Below the pieces are notes generated by a model that saw nothing but the letters and a program-made list of their open reading frames with translations, made no database searches and was not told where the DNA came from. The position numbers and the translations under genes are program-made. Positions 54,961 to 64,000 of a stretch of 64,000 bases of DNA are shown here, piece after piece; position 1 is the stretch's first letter, and the number at the start of each line of letters is the position of its first letter. The stretch spans positions 122,233,701-122,297,700 of the forward strand of contig NC_084827.1 of assembly GCF_033115175.1 (NCBI RefSeq). Direction: 5' to 3'. The stretch comes from Lepus europaeus. Taxonomy: Eukaryota; Chordata; Mammalia; Lagomorpha; Leporidae.

Positions 54961-56230
54961 GGCATTTTTCGTGAAACCAAGCAGTGGGGGAAATCTACTT
55001 TCCTGTTTTCTTCATACCAGCTTCTCTTGAATCACTTTACATTGCTTTAATACAGCTGTCCCTCCAGACTGCGGGAATTTGAAACCAGAGCCCAAAGCTC
55101 CCATCACAAACTTGCCTCCATCTTCCACCCTCATCTGTCCTTTTTTTTTTTTTTTTCTTGCATCATTAATTCATTCCTTTTTCCCTTGTTCTGGAAGGTT
55201 TTGAAGAAACATATAAAAATGCGGAAAAAAAGTAAAGGGAGGAAATCAGAACCAGGAGATAATGAGAGATGAGCAGGTACGTCCCCCCCCCCCCCCGCCC
55301 CCAACACACCAGGACGTTTCAAGAGGAGTGCTGAATATTTGGGCCAGAACCTTATAGAAGCCAAGGCGGAGCAGAGTATGAGTTACAGTTTCTAAACTGA
55401 TAGTGCCAATCACCGTGCCCCTATGATTAAAGAAAACTCGCTGTGTAGGAGAGTCGTGATGGGGTTTGACCCGGAAGGAGTTTGCTCCTGAAGTGTAGTG
55501 ATGTGGGGAAAAGCTGCTTCAACAGAAACTGTACACAGAGTGCCATGACGGGTTTCACAGGGTTGTTACCCATGAGGTCCCCGCAGGTGAGCAGAAGGAT
55601 TCATGGCCCAATTCAGCTCAGCAAAGACAGCTCCCTAAGGAGCTCAACACAGTGGTTGTGGGATGTAGTGGGACGAGTTTGGTGGCCAAACATCAAGAGA
55701 GACAGGCTAGGGGGTCATCTGGGAGTTTTGCCTGGCCTTTTTTTTTTCTTCACCTAGGGTCTTTTTCACTGTTTTGAGCAGTAGAGGTCAAGGTCATGCT
55801 CCCTGGAGACACGCGGGAGTACAGGTAATCTATGATGCTGTAGAAGGACACATCCATCAGAGTCAGTGGAGCTGGTGCTAGCATTGACGTTTGCTTATGA
55901 AAACGAAGGAGTCTGGTGGAGAGGCGGCCATGATGGAAGGTTACCTCATGTTGGCGAGAGGCAGCCACCAAAGAAAAAGCACTGAACAGACCCCTTTCTC
56001 GTTAACGCTGGTAGTTATGGGAGATCCACTTCAGGAATTTTGACGCTTTACTAAGGCTTAATATTTGGATTTTCAAGTCCCATGTATTTGTTTTCAAGTT
56101 GGAAACAGAGATCAGAATCACCTCTTACCACATCCTTAGACACTGTCATCACTGACCTGCTATCTCCTAGTTTTTGAGTACAAAATTGGGATTTCACTGT
56201 CCAGACAGCTTTTATGCACTGTAATTTCAC
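54961..56230. other. Non-repeat stretch with a C-homopolymer
   Basis: Unassigned. It holds a T-run at 55139-55156 and fourteen C residues at 55283-55296 followed by gccccc, which is G-rich on the minus strand. Frame 55482-55757 (91 codons) has no domain. Confidence 0.42.
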
Positions 56231-56244
56231 TTGCTATTATATTG

Positions 56245-56340
56245 TGAGCATTTTCCATACCAATAAGTAATGGAAAAATGGAATTAAAAGATAACACACA
56301 TTTTCCATGAACCATTTGAAGCCCTCTCTTACATATCAAT
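56245..56340. mobile_element. Mariner-like MITE fragment
   Basis: Contains taatggaaaaatggaattaa, then cacacattttccatgaacca and tttgaagccc. Read in reverse, the last part (ggttcatggaaaatgtgtg) matches the element ends at 49838 and 62661. Confidence 0.58.
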
Positions 56341-56479
56341 ATCTATTTACAGAATTAGTGCTTTACTTGTTATACAGATATGTTTATTTACATAGTTGAT
56401 ATGACATGGGTAAGTCATAACTTATTTAGTAATTCCACTATTTTGGACATTTTTTTTTTTTTGGCAAACAGCCTGGTTG

Positions 56480-56645
56480 AGGACCACGCTTCACTTGGCT
56501 TCTGCACAGATACAGTCTCTGCAGGGTTCAAATCACACCTCGGCCACTGTGTGACCTGAAGAAAGCTACTTAACCTCTCTGATTTTTCAGCTCATTTATC
56601 TGCAGAGATAACATCAGTGCCTATCTCCTGGAGTTTTTGTGACAG
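56480..56645 (+). mobile_element. MIR SINE
   Basis: Forward MIR: gggttcaaatcacacctcgg, ccactgtgtgacctgaagaa, agctacttaacctctctgat, gagataacatcagtgcctat. Confidence 0.82.
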
Positions 56646-56984
56646 AGGATACCCACCAAACAGCTGCCCACCAGAAAGGGCACCCCCAAGGAAAGCTGTT
56701 ATCAGCATCACCTGCCAGGAGAGCGTGGCCACAAGTTGCAACATCATCCCAAATCCAAATTCAGATCTTGGGGCTCAGACTCCAAGCATTGAGGCCTGTT
56801 TCTAAGAGTATTATCTCACAACTCAGGAAGCCTCAAGAACAAGGGAAAGACGTGGCTGCCCTAAGGAACATGTGTGTGTGTGTGTGTGTGTGAGAATAGA
56901 TATTTAAAGTGAAATATTTACTATGTATATAATGAAGGTGCGGGATGAAAGGTCAAGAGGAAAGCAATGAATCACAAAACCCAG
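56646..56984. other. Non-repeat stretch with TG microsatellite
   Basis: Unassigned, apart from a TG run at about 56871-56891. Confidence 0.5.
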
Positions 56985-57350
56985 GATCTGTACTGATTGC
57001 TCAGGCTGCTGTAGCAGACTCAGAGTTCTGGAGGCTGGAAGCCCAAAACCAAGTGGATGGAGCGGCCCCTTCTAGGGCTCCCAGGGGAGGGTCTCTCTCC
57101 TTGGCTCACAGCCAGCTGCTTCTCTCTGTATCTCTCCCTGTCACCCTCCCTCTGTGTGTGTCTCTGGGCCCAAGTGTCCCTGTTGACAAGGACAGCAGTC
57201 CTGCTGGATGAAGCTGTACCCAAATGGGCTTGTTTGAACTTGATCATTTTGTGAAAACCTGGTTTCCTAATTGGGTCACATTCTGAGGCACTAGGAGCTG
57301 GATCTCCAACATCTGAATTCCGAGGGAGACATAATTCAACTCCTAAAAGC
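56985..57350 (-). mobile_element. MLT1-like MaLR solo LTR
   Basis: Reverse LTR: attgctcaggctgctgtagc, cagagttctggaggctggaa, gtctctctccttggctcaca, taattgggtcacattctgag, gcactaggagctgg, ending acataattcaactcctaaaa. Confidence 0.87.
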
Positions 57351-57462
57351 CTCCAAAGTCAGTTTCATTTTATTTTACCCTTTGGAAGAAAGTTACTTCA
57401 CCCAGAAAATCAATCACATGTGTTCTAACTTTTCTTGTAGCCCACATGGCTTAAAATATGAG

Positions 57463-57592
57463 AGCTCTTAAAAAAAAACTCATGGGAAATTCATACTATG
57501 GAAATACTATGCATGGTTTTCATTTTTGTCAGGATTTAAAAAATTTGGCTTTTAATTTCACTTTTCCATGACCTTTTGGAAGTCCCCTCATG
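57463..57592. mobile_element. Mariner-like MITE
   Basis: Left part aaactcatgggaaattcata and right part aatttcacttttccatgacc followed by ttttggaagtcccc form decayed inverted ends of the same family as the 62661 element. Confidence 0.6.
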
Positions 57593-57794
57593 TGTGCACA
57601 ATGCAAGCTCTCTGTGAGAGCCATGGTAGATGGGGAAGGGATAGGAAGTGTGGGAACATCTAGATGAAATAAGGAAGCACACAGGGCCACTTTCTCAAAT
57701 TCTCTGTTAGGTGGTCTGTCTCTCCATCAGGAAATTCACTTACATAGCCTGAGTTTCTCATAATATGCTTTTTAAAAAATTAGATCCTGTTTTA

Positions 57795-57815
57795 TGTGTG
57801 TGTGTGTGTGTGTGT
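57795..57815. repeat. TG microsatellite
   Basis: Perfect TG run at the tail side of the following reversed C-SINE. Confidence 0.9.
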
Positions 57816-58045
57816 TGTAAAGCTTTGTTTATTTGAGAGTCAGGAGGAGGAGAGGGATAGAGAGAGCAAGAGGGGTAGAGAGAGAGAGCCAAAGAGAAAA
57901 GTGCTCTCATTCATGGGTTTACTCCCCAAATGCCTGCAGTGTCTGGGGCTGGGCCAGACCAAAACCAGGAGCCAGGAACTCAGTCCAGATCTCCTACATG
58001 GGTGGCAGGTACCCAACTACTTAAGCCATCACTGCTGCCTCCCGG
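57816..58045 (-). mobile_element. C-SINE, old copy, head truncated
   Basis: Reverse copy: gtaaagctttgtttatttga, gggtttactccccaaatgcc, gctgggccagaccaaaacca, taagccatcactgctgcctc, stopping before the tRNA-like head. Confidence 0.8.
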
Positions 58046-58585
58046 AGTGTGAATTAATTGCAGAAATTGAAGAGGTCTTACATGTAAAAGTGGCAAGCAT
58101 GGAATTAATGACAAAATTATAATTCAGAGCTTGAGTTCTTGTAGTGTTTGAAGATTGTTCTAAATTTTGCAACTGATACAAGGCAGGGACTGCTGCGCAA
58201 GTCTTCTTGCCTTAATCCCCAGCCTAATAGTTCATAATAGCTCCTGTGGTGTCCAGCAATGTGGCACATCCAAAGTCTCATCCTGCAGATTAGACTGCTC
58301 ACTTCCCGTGGGCCAACTTCATCTCAGGATGGGACCTGGCATGTCCTTGGCCTCGGGCAAGAGTTCAGCATGAAGCAGTGCTCAGGAGGTCATTGATCTG
58401 CGTGCTGGCCAGTGGCCCTCCAGAAGCAGGCTGACCACTGAAGAGCCTTCAGTAGGGAGAGGCAACTGGAAGAGGGACAACACCTGAAAGCACGCTTGTT
58501 CCAATGGCTTTGGGTAGGTTGACAGATGGAGACATCTCCAGGTTGAAGAGTTTTAATATTTCCCAGTCTTGTTTGTTGAAATATA
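58046..58585. other. Non-repeat stretch
   Basis: Nothing recognised. Moderate GC with frames under 70 codons, plus one of 99 codons (58449-58748 minus) that runs into the L1. Confidence 0.42.
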
Positions 58586-58982
58586 GTTGCCTCCTTTTTT
58601 TAAACAGAAAACTTTCATTTAATAAATATAAATTTTGAAAGTACAACTTTTGGATCATAGCGGCTTTCCCCACACCATAATCACCCTCCCACCTGCAAAC
58701 CATCCTATCTCCCACTCCTCTCCCATTCCATTCTTCATTAAGATTCATTTTTAATTATCTTTATATACAGAAGATCAACTCTATACTGAGGAAAGATTTC
58801 AACAGTTTGCACCCACACAGACACACAAAGTATAAAGTACTATTTGAAGACTAGTTTTACCGTTAATTCACATAGTAAAACACATTGAGGACAGAGGTCC
58901 TACATGGGGAGGAAGTGCACAGTGACTCCTACTGTTGATTTAACAATTGACACTCTTATTTATGACATGGTTGCCTCCTTTT
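58586..58982 (-). mobile_element. L1 insertion, 3' UTR only
   Basis: Reverse L1 of about 370 bases (58599-58969) bounded by a perfect 13-bp duplication gttgcctcctttt at 58586-58598 and 58970-58982. It has the same 3' UTR wording (ttatatacagaagatcaact, cacacagacacacaaagtat) as the 39.7 and 52.4 kb copies. It is strongly 5' truncated. Confidence 0.95.
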
Positions 58983-59361
58983 ACATTTTTCCATTTGTTT
59001 TTTATTTAAAAAAATTAGTTTTTGATGGATTCACTGTGGTTTGCAGACACAATTCTAAGAACATAATGATATTCCCTTTCTCCTTCCCTCTCCCTCTCCC
59101 TCTCACACTCCCACCCTTCCACCTTCCTTCCACCTTTCTTTTTTTTTAGTTTTTGAGATAACATCTTTTAAATTTACATTACAGTAAAAAGGCTTAATAA
59201 CTCACTGAATAAAAAGTTTAAAAAATAAAAAGCAAAAAGACCCTAGTTTAGTGGGAATATAGACAATGGTTATAAATAATAATTGAATGGAAAAATGACC
59301 ATTTCAACCATATGCAGTAAATTTTAAAATACTCATAAATCATTAAAACTATAGTAGTATA

Positions 59362-59701
59362 GGGGCCAGTGCTGTGGCGTAGTTGGTGCAGTGAGCTGGG
59401 CCTCCACCTGCAGTGCCGGCATCCCATATGGTTGCTGGTTTGGGCCCCATCTGCTCCTCTTCCGATCCAGCTCTCTGCTGTGGCTTGGGAAAGCAGTGGA
59501 AGATGGCCCAAGTGCTTGGACCCATGCACTCGAGTGGGAGACTGGGAAGAAACTCCTGGCTCCTGGCTTCAGACTGGCCCAGCCCCACCCATTGCGGCCC
59601 CTTGAGGAGTGAACCAGCAGACAGAAGACCTATATCTTTGTCTCTCCCTTTCTCTATCTGTAACTATGCTTTTCAAATAAATAAATCTTAAAAAAAAGTA
59701 C
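59362..59701 (+). mobile_element. C-SINE, type I
   Basis: Forward copy: ggggccagtgctgtggcgta, ccggcatcccatatggttgc, cttttcaaataaataaatct, poly(A). Duplication agtagtata at 59353-59361 and 59702-59710. Confidence 0.95.
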
Positions 59702-59721
59702 AGTAGTATAACATTCTTTTT

Positions 59722-60056
59722 CTTTTTCTTTTTCTTTTTTTGACAGGCAGAGTGGACAGTGAGAGAGAGAGACAGAGAGAAAGGTCTTCCTTTTTCCGTT
59801 GATTCATCCCCCCAGTGGCCGCTGCGGCCGGTGCACCGCGCTGATCCGAAGCCAGGAGCCAGGTTCTTATCCTGGTCTCCCATGGGGTGCAGGGCCCAAG
59901 CACTTGGGCCATCCTCCACTGCACTCCCGGGCCACACCAGAGAGCTGGCTTGGAAGAGGAGTGACCGGGACAGAATCCGGCACCCCGACCGGGACTAGAA
60001 CCCGGTGTGCCAGCGCCGCAGGCAGAGGATTAGCCTAGTGAGCCGTGGCGCCGGCC
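59722..60056 (-). mobile_element. C-SINE, type II
   Basis: Reverse copy: a CTTTTT-rich tail, gacaggcagagtggacagtg, intact CpG-rich head ending gtggcgccggcc. Duplication ataacattcttttt at about 59708-59721 and 60057-60070 runs into the T-tail of the next SINE. Confidence 0.95.
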
Positions 60057-60070
60057 ATAACATTCTTTTT

Positions 60071-60361
60071 TAAAAATATTTATTTATTTGAAAGGCAGAG
60101 TTACAAAGAAGAAGTGGGAGGGATGGAAGGAGGGAGGGAGAGAAAGAGTGAAAGAGAGAGAGATCTTCCACTCACTAGTTCACTCCCCAGTTGGCTGCAA
60201 AGCCAGGAGCCAGGAGCTTCTTCTGGGTCCACATGCAGGGACCCAAGGATCCACTACTTTTCCAGGCACATTAGTAGGGAGCTGGATCGGAAGTGGAGCC
60301 GCTGGGACTTGAACAAGCATCTATATGGGATGCCAGCATCACAGGTGGTGGCTGGCATCCC

Positions 60362-60410
<49 letters not shown>

Positions 60411-60429
60411 CACACACACACATACTCGG
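60071..60429 (-). mobile_element. C-SINE, type I, with snap-back 5' end
   Basis: Reverse copy: aaaaatatttatttatttga, aggcagagttacaaagaaga, ggagctggatcggaagtgga, tatatgggatgccagc. The normal head is then replaced by an inverted copy of the last 16 bases and a TA/TG/CA tract. Outer duplication agtataacattctt at 59705-59718 and 60430-60443. Confidence 0.9.
60361..60424. repeat. TA-TG-CA compound microsatellite
   Basis: TA units, then about 17 TG units, then tatacacacacacaca. The TG and CA arms are mutually complementary, so the tract can fold on itself as well as adopt Z-DNA. Confidence 0.93.
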
Positions 60430-60606
60430 AGTATAACATTCTTAACCACTGGTTTGACAAAGATACAAAACAAAGTTTTACAAAACTTGATTTGTAGCAA
60501 TACTGACACACACAGACATCTCTTTTTTGTTTATTTTTATTTTTTTTTTTAATTTCAGCTCCCACATATAAGAGAGAACATGTATGAGCAGATGATGTGG
60601 CCATTT

Positions 60607-62042
60607 GACTGAGCCATTTTGGAGAACGGCAAAGAAGTAGAATTTTGGTAATGTTTTTACCTAAAGTTAGATGACATTGGGCAGCAGAAAATCATTTCTT
60701 CCTGAGAAATATCTGACTGTGTTTTACATGCAAGTTGCTTATTCTGATGTGTGCAAACATTAAGTCTGTTTGGTCATCTCTGAGACAGCCTCTCCTCTGT
60801 TTAGTAATAAAGCAAATGCATAAACATAAGGTGCTTGCCTTTAAATGATGACATATGTAAATATCTCATGATATACTTTACATACCCTCAATTTAGCAAT
60901 TCAGATTTCACAAGAAGACTCAAATGCAGAGAGCTCTACAAGAACTTCAGTTGTGATAGAAATACACATGGGAGGGCCTATAAATAAAGGGGCATGAGTA
61001 ATTCTGTGTCTTAAATATTTTATTATCAAGTTGATATTTCTCTCTCCATTGCATAGACCTGTGATATGCAACTGAAATATGCATCTATGACAAGCATTGC
61101 TAGCAGATGTGTAATATGGCTTGTGGAGATGTCTTAGCGACTTAGTTTGGTTTGTTTTTATTGTTCCATAAGGTGGCAAGGACACCTTGGGTTCTTAATA
61201 AGAGTGAGCCAGCTATTATGCCTGCTTAAAAGTCAAAATTAGGATGTCTTTCCTTGGTGATTTATACCATGCTATAAATAGTATTTGCTAATAATATTAA
61301 CAAGGAACTGACCTACTTCCTGTTTTTAACCAAGAGATAAAAGGTAGCTGACTTTCCAATTACTGAGTACCAGTCTTGCTATAAAACTTGTCTCATCTCA
61401 TAAATATATTGAAATAAACTTGAAATCCAAACCCAGAACAAACCTGGCAGACATAAAATTCTCTGGTTTTCTTATCAGGACAAGCAGAAAAGAATGCTTA
61501 ACACCATATCTGGCTTCTTGACTTGATAGCTTGAGGAAATATTTGGATGTTTTCAATTAAAAACTGACAAAAGAGAAATTGCAATGTGAATGACAGAGAA
61601 AATCAAATGCCAATTTTGTTAGAAGAACTCATTATGAGGAGATATTAAAACTAGGAACGAATGGCAACTTTTGGATCTGGGAGACAGAAAGTGGACATAT
61701 GCTTATTGCAAAATTCAAAAATCACTGAAAATACCCAGTGAAGAAAATAAAAGCCATCCACGCTTGATTCCTTTGGAGATGATTTTTGTTGAGTTTACTA
61801 AGTCATCCCCTTTTGGGAGCCATTTTCGAGCATTTCTTTATCTCAGACAAGGTAGAACTACTTTTGTTATCTTAAGCGCCAACCTGAAAACTCATTCTAG
61901 ATAGAGACCAGTTTTTGTTTGGAACATACCTTATTAAATAATTAACTCCAAAGGCAAAATCTTAAAGGTATTGGCCAAGCTATTGGTTGATGCCCTAATT
62001 CAGAGAACAGGCAGCTACTATTCTGCATGAGACAAGGAGAGA
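60607..62042. other. Non-repeat stretch, 1.4 kb
   Basis: AT-rich; no repeat recognised. Frames at 60901-61185 minus (94 codons) and 61671-61904 plus (77 codons) have no domain. Confidence 0.42.
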
Positions 62043-62260
62043 GCAGTTCCCTGCTAATGGCCTGGGAAAAACAGCAGAAGATGGAATAAGGGTTTGGGCC
62101 CCTGCTACCCACATGGGAGACCTGGAAGAAGTTCCTGGCTCCTGCTTTGGCCTGGCCCAGTGCTGGCTGTTGCAGCCCCCTGGGCAGTGAACCAGTGGAT
62201 GAAAGATCTCTCTGTTTCCCTCTCTGCCTCTGTAACTCTTTCAAATAATGTTTTCTTAAA
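62043..62260 (+). mobile_element. C-SINE, type I, 5' truncated
   Basis: Forward copy starting at cagttccctgctaatggcct (the tRNA-like head is missing) and ending ctgtaactctttcaaataat. The next C-SINE inserted into its A-rich tail. Confidence 0.9.
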
Positions 62261-62273
62261 AAAGAACTGAATA

Positions 62274-62601
62274 GGCCGGCGCCGTGGCTTAACAGGCTAA
62301 TCCTCCACCTTGTGGCGCCGGCACACCGGGTTCTAGTCCCGGTTGGGGCACTGGATTCTATCCTGGTTGCCCCTCTTCCAGGCCAGCTCTCTGTTGTGGC
62401 CAGGGAGTGCAGTGGAGGATGGCCCAAGTGCTTGGGTCCTGCACCCCATGGGAGACCAGGAGAAGCACCTGGCTCCTGCCTTCGGATCAGCGAGATGCGC
62501 CGGCTGCAGAGGCCATTGGAGGGTGAACCAACGGCAAAAAGGAAGACCTTTCTCTCAGTCTCTCTCTCTCTCTCACTATCCACTCTGCCTGTAAAAAAAA
62601 A
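62274..62601 (+). mobile_element. C-SINE, type II
   Basis: Forward copy: ggccggcgccgtggcttaac, accgggttctagtcccggtt, ctgcctgt and poly(A). Perfect 13-bp duplication aaagaactgaata at 62261-62273 and 62602-62614. Confidence 0.97.
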
Positions 62602-62660
62602 AAAGAACTGAATAAAATAATTAAAATACAACTTTCTATTTCCTCTTGTCCTTCACAATA

Positions 62661-62945
62661 CGAAAGTACCTCAAAAAGCTCATGGAAAAGGGCCTGCACT
62701 GTGGCTTAGTGGGTAAAGCTGCGGTCTGCAGTTCCAGTATCCCACATGGGCACCGGTTCGAGTCCTGGCAGCTCCACGTCTGATCCAGCTCTCTGCTACA
62801 ACCTGGGAAAGCAGCAGAAGATGGCCCAAGTGCTTGGACCCCTGCGTCTGCATGGGAGACCTGGAAGAAGCTCCTGCCTCCTGGTTTTGGATAGGCTCAG
62901 CCCTGGCAGTTGCGGCCAATTGAGGAGTGAACCAGCGATGGAAGA

Positions 62946-62980
<35 letters not shown>

Positions 62981-63231
62981 CCCTCTGCATCTCTGTAACT
63001 CTGCCTTTCAAATAAATGAATGTTAAAAAAAAAAGCTCATGAAAAATGGAATTGAAAGGTAAATTTATTTTGGTACAAAAATTATTTGAATCTCTTGCAT
63101 AGTTTTATCATAATACATATTTTCAATGAACCCATTGAAAATGTCTTATATGCATAGATTTCAAAATTTTTGCACCAAAATGAATTTGTATTTTAATTCC
63201 ACTTTTTATAAACATTATGAAGTACCCCCTG
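62661..63231. mobile_element. Mariner-like MITE, split by a C-SINE
   Basis: Imperfect long palindrome. Left end gtacctcaaaaagctcatgg, right end inverted gtacttcataatg. Inner arms attttggtacaaaaatt (63067-63083) and aatttttgcaccaaaat (63165-63181) are complementary at 16 of 17 bases. A TA dinucleotide on each side (62659-62660 and 63232-63233) fits a Tc1/mariner target. It encodes nothing and is about 230 bases without the SINE. Confidence 0.72.
62689..63029 (+). mobile_element. C-SINE, type I
   Basis: Forward copy: agggcctgcactgtggctta, accggttcgagtcctggcag, a long CT tract, tttcaaataaatgaatg, poly(A). Duplication aaaagctcatggaaa / aaaagctcatgaaaa derives from the inverted repeat of the host MITE. 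Confidence 0.95.
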
Positions 63232-63233
63232 TA

Positions 63234-64000
63234 TATCTTGTGCATTATTCTGTATAAGCACATTTTACTTTATTCTTTTTAATAGTTGCATGCTATTCCA
63301 TTTGATGCTTTTGCTTCAGGTTATTGATGAACACTTTGATCATTAAAAATTTTTGTGATGGCTGGTGCCACAGCTCACTTGGCTAATCCTCCACCTGTGG
63401 TGCCAATACCCCGGGTTCTAGTCTTGTTTGGGGCACCAGATTCTGTCCCAGTTGCTCCTCTTCCTGTCTAGCTCTCTGCTGTGGCCCGGGAGTGCAGTGG
63501 AAGATGGCCCAAGTGCTTGGGCCCTGCACCCCATGGGAGACCAGGAGAAGCACCTGGCTCCTGGCTTCGGATCAGCGGTGTGCCGGCCGCAGCAGCCATT
63601 TGGGGGGTGAACCAACAGAAGGAAGACCTTTCTGTCTCTCTCTCCCACTGTCTAACTCTGCCTGTCAAATAAAAAATACTGTGACAAATGTTAGTTTCAA
63701 GAACACCATAATAGATAAGGTGTGATGAGTGTATCAACATTTATCACCAAACACCTTTTTTATCCTGGTTCAATATATGGAAAACATATCCTTTATCCTT
63801 AGAGCCATTTTAAGTGTACAGTGTTGGAGTATTAAGCGTATGCATATTGCTCTGTGACCATCATCACCATGCATCTTCAGAACTTCCTCAACTTCCCCAA
63901 CTGAAACTCTTTATTCATTACATACTAACTCCCCATTCACCATTCCCTTCAGCCCTAGCAACCAAACTTCTATTTCTGTCTCTCTAAACTTATGGTACCT
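63234..64000 (-). mobile_element. Old L1 (L1MA/L1MB-like) 3' UTR, runs off the window
   Basis: Reverse L1: agttgcatgctattccattt near 63290, then after the SINE gccattttaagtgtacagtg, gtgaccatcatcaccatgca, tcttcagaacttcctcaact, aactgaaactctttattcat and ctaactccccattcacc, up to the window end. 63785-64000 is the clearest part. 63234-63358 may be a separate older piece. Confidence 0.75.
63359..63678 (+). mobile_element. C-SINE, type II
   Basis: Forward copy: ggctggtgccacagctcact, ccgggttctagtcttgtttg, actgtctaactctgcctgtc, aaataaaaaa. Possible duplication tgtgat / tgtgac. Confidence 0.93.

Larger units (their letters stand above)
58983..60606 (-). mobile_element. Older L1 3' end, copy B, hosting three C-SINEs
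   Basis: Reverse L1 in two pieces, about 58983-59361 (gacacaattctaagaacata, gagataacatcttttaaatt, aatggaaaaatgaccatttc) and 60444-60606 (accactggtttgacaaagat, gcaatactgacacacacaga, gagagaacatgt). It aligns piece by piece with copy A at 41810-43207. Three SINEs fill the gap. Confidence 0.78.

Noticed and set aside
61942..62631. The 229-codon minus frame, the longest in the window
   Set aside because: It is the antisense translation of a type II C-SINE (62274-62601) joined to a truncated type I copy. Phrases such as GLPWGAGPKHLGHPPLH occur at many C-SINEs.
1951..63740. An apparent gene family with PGSWLRIS, GPSAWALHP and KHLGHPPLH motifs scattered over both strands
   Set aside because: All copies coincide with C-SINE bodies; these are frame readings of a repeat with few stop codons and not a dispersed gene family.

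Overview
This window is vertebrate nuclear DNA, almost certainly from a leporid (most likely European rabbit, Oryctolagus cuniculus). The diagnostic evidence is about 49 copies or fragments of the tRNA-derived rabbit C-repeat (C-SINE) and three young L1 insertions that share a lagomorph-type 3' UTR. Older mammalian repeats lie beneath them: MIR, L2, MLT1-like MaLR LTRs, hAT-Charlie and mariner-like DNA elements, and degraded L1M. I recognise no host protein-coding exon, rRNA or functional tRNA gene. The only recognisable coding remnant is the broken C-terminal end of an L1 ORF2 (40962-41545). The only RNA-gene derivative outside the SINEs is a U6 snRNA pseudogene (17923-18028). Nearly all of the longer open frames are C-repeats read through.

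The C-repeats fall into three visible classes. Type I has a head with GCGTAGTGGGTAAAGC and ATCCCATATGGG, and a tail of AAATAAATAAATCTT. Type II has GGCTCACTAGGCTAATCC and GGGTTCTAGTCCCGG, and a pure poly(A) tail after CTGTC; its target-site duplications are usually well preserved, so it looks younger. An older, diverged class has GGTTCAAGTCCCAGCTCTGC. Both orientations are mixed, and several copies are nested in each other.

Layout. 1-2 kb: old L1 relic. 2-9.4 kb: SINEs, an MLT1 LTR, L2, hAT and MIR. 9.4-12.5 kb: mostly non-repeat, with an L2 carrying a small palindromic element. 12.5-20.6 kb: MLT1 LTRs, L2 pieces, SINEs and the U6 pseudogene joined to a C-SINE. 20.6-31.3 kb: non-repeat DNA alternating with nested SINE clusters in an LTR and in a hAT element. 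31.3-39.7 kb: largely non-repeat. 39.7-44.5 kb: two L1s with SINEs. 44.5-52.4 kb: largely non-repeat. 52.4-53.5 kb: an L1 with a duplicated 3' UTR. 54.1-55.0 kb: the one CpG-enriched non-repeat segment, the best candidate for a host regulatory element. 55-64 kb: MLT1, mariner-like MITEs, L1s, a triple SINE pile-up and an old L1 running off the right edge.

The window reads as intergenic or deep intronic DNA. Its history is one of repeated retroposition into T-rich targets, with several layers that can be ordered by nesting. No undescribed gene system was found. The most unusual items are the U6/C-SINE junction, the three-SINE pile-up with a snap-back hairpin and microsatellite at 59.3-60.4 kb, and the CpG-enriched block at 54.1-55.0 kb.
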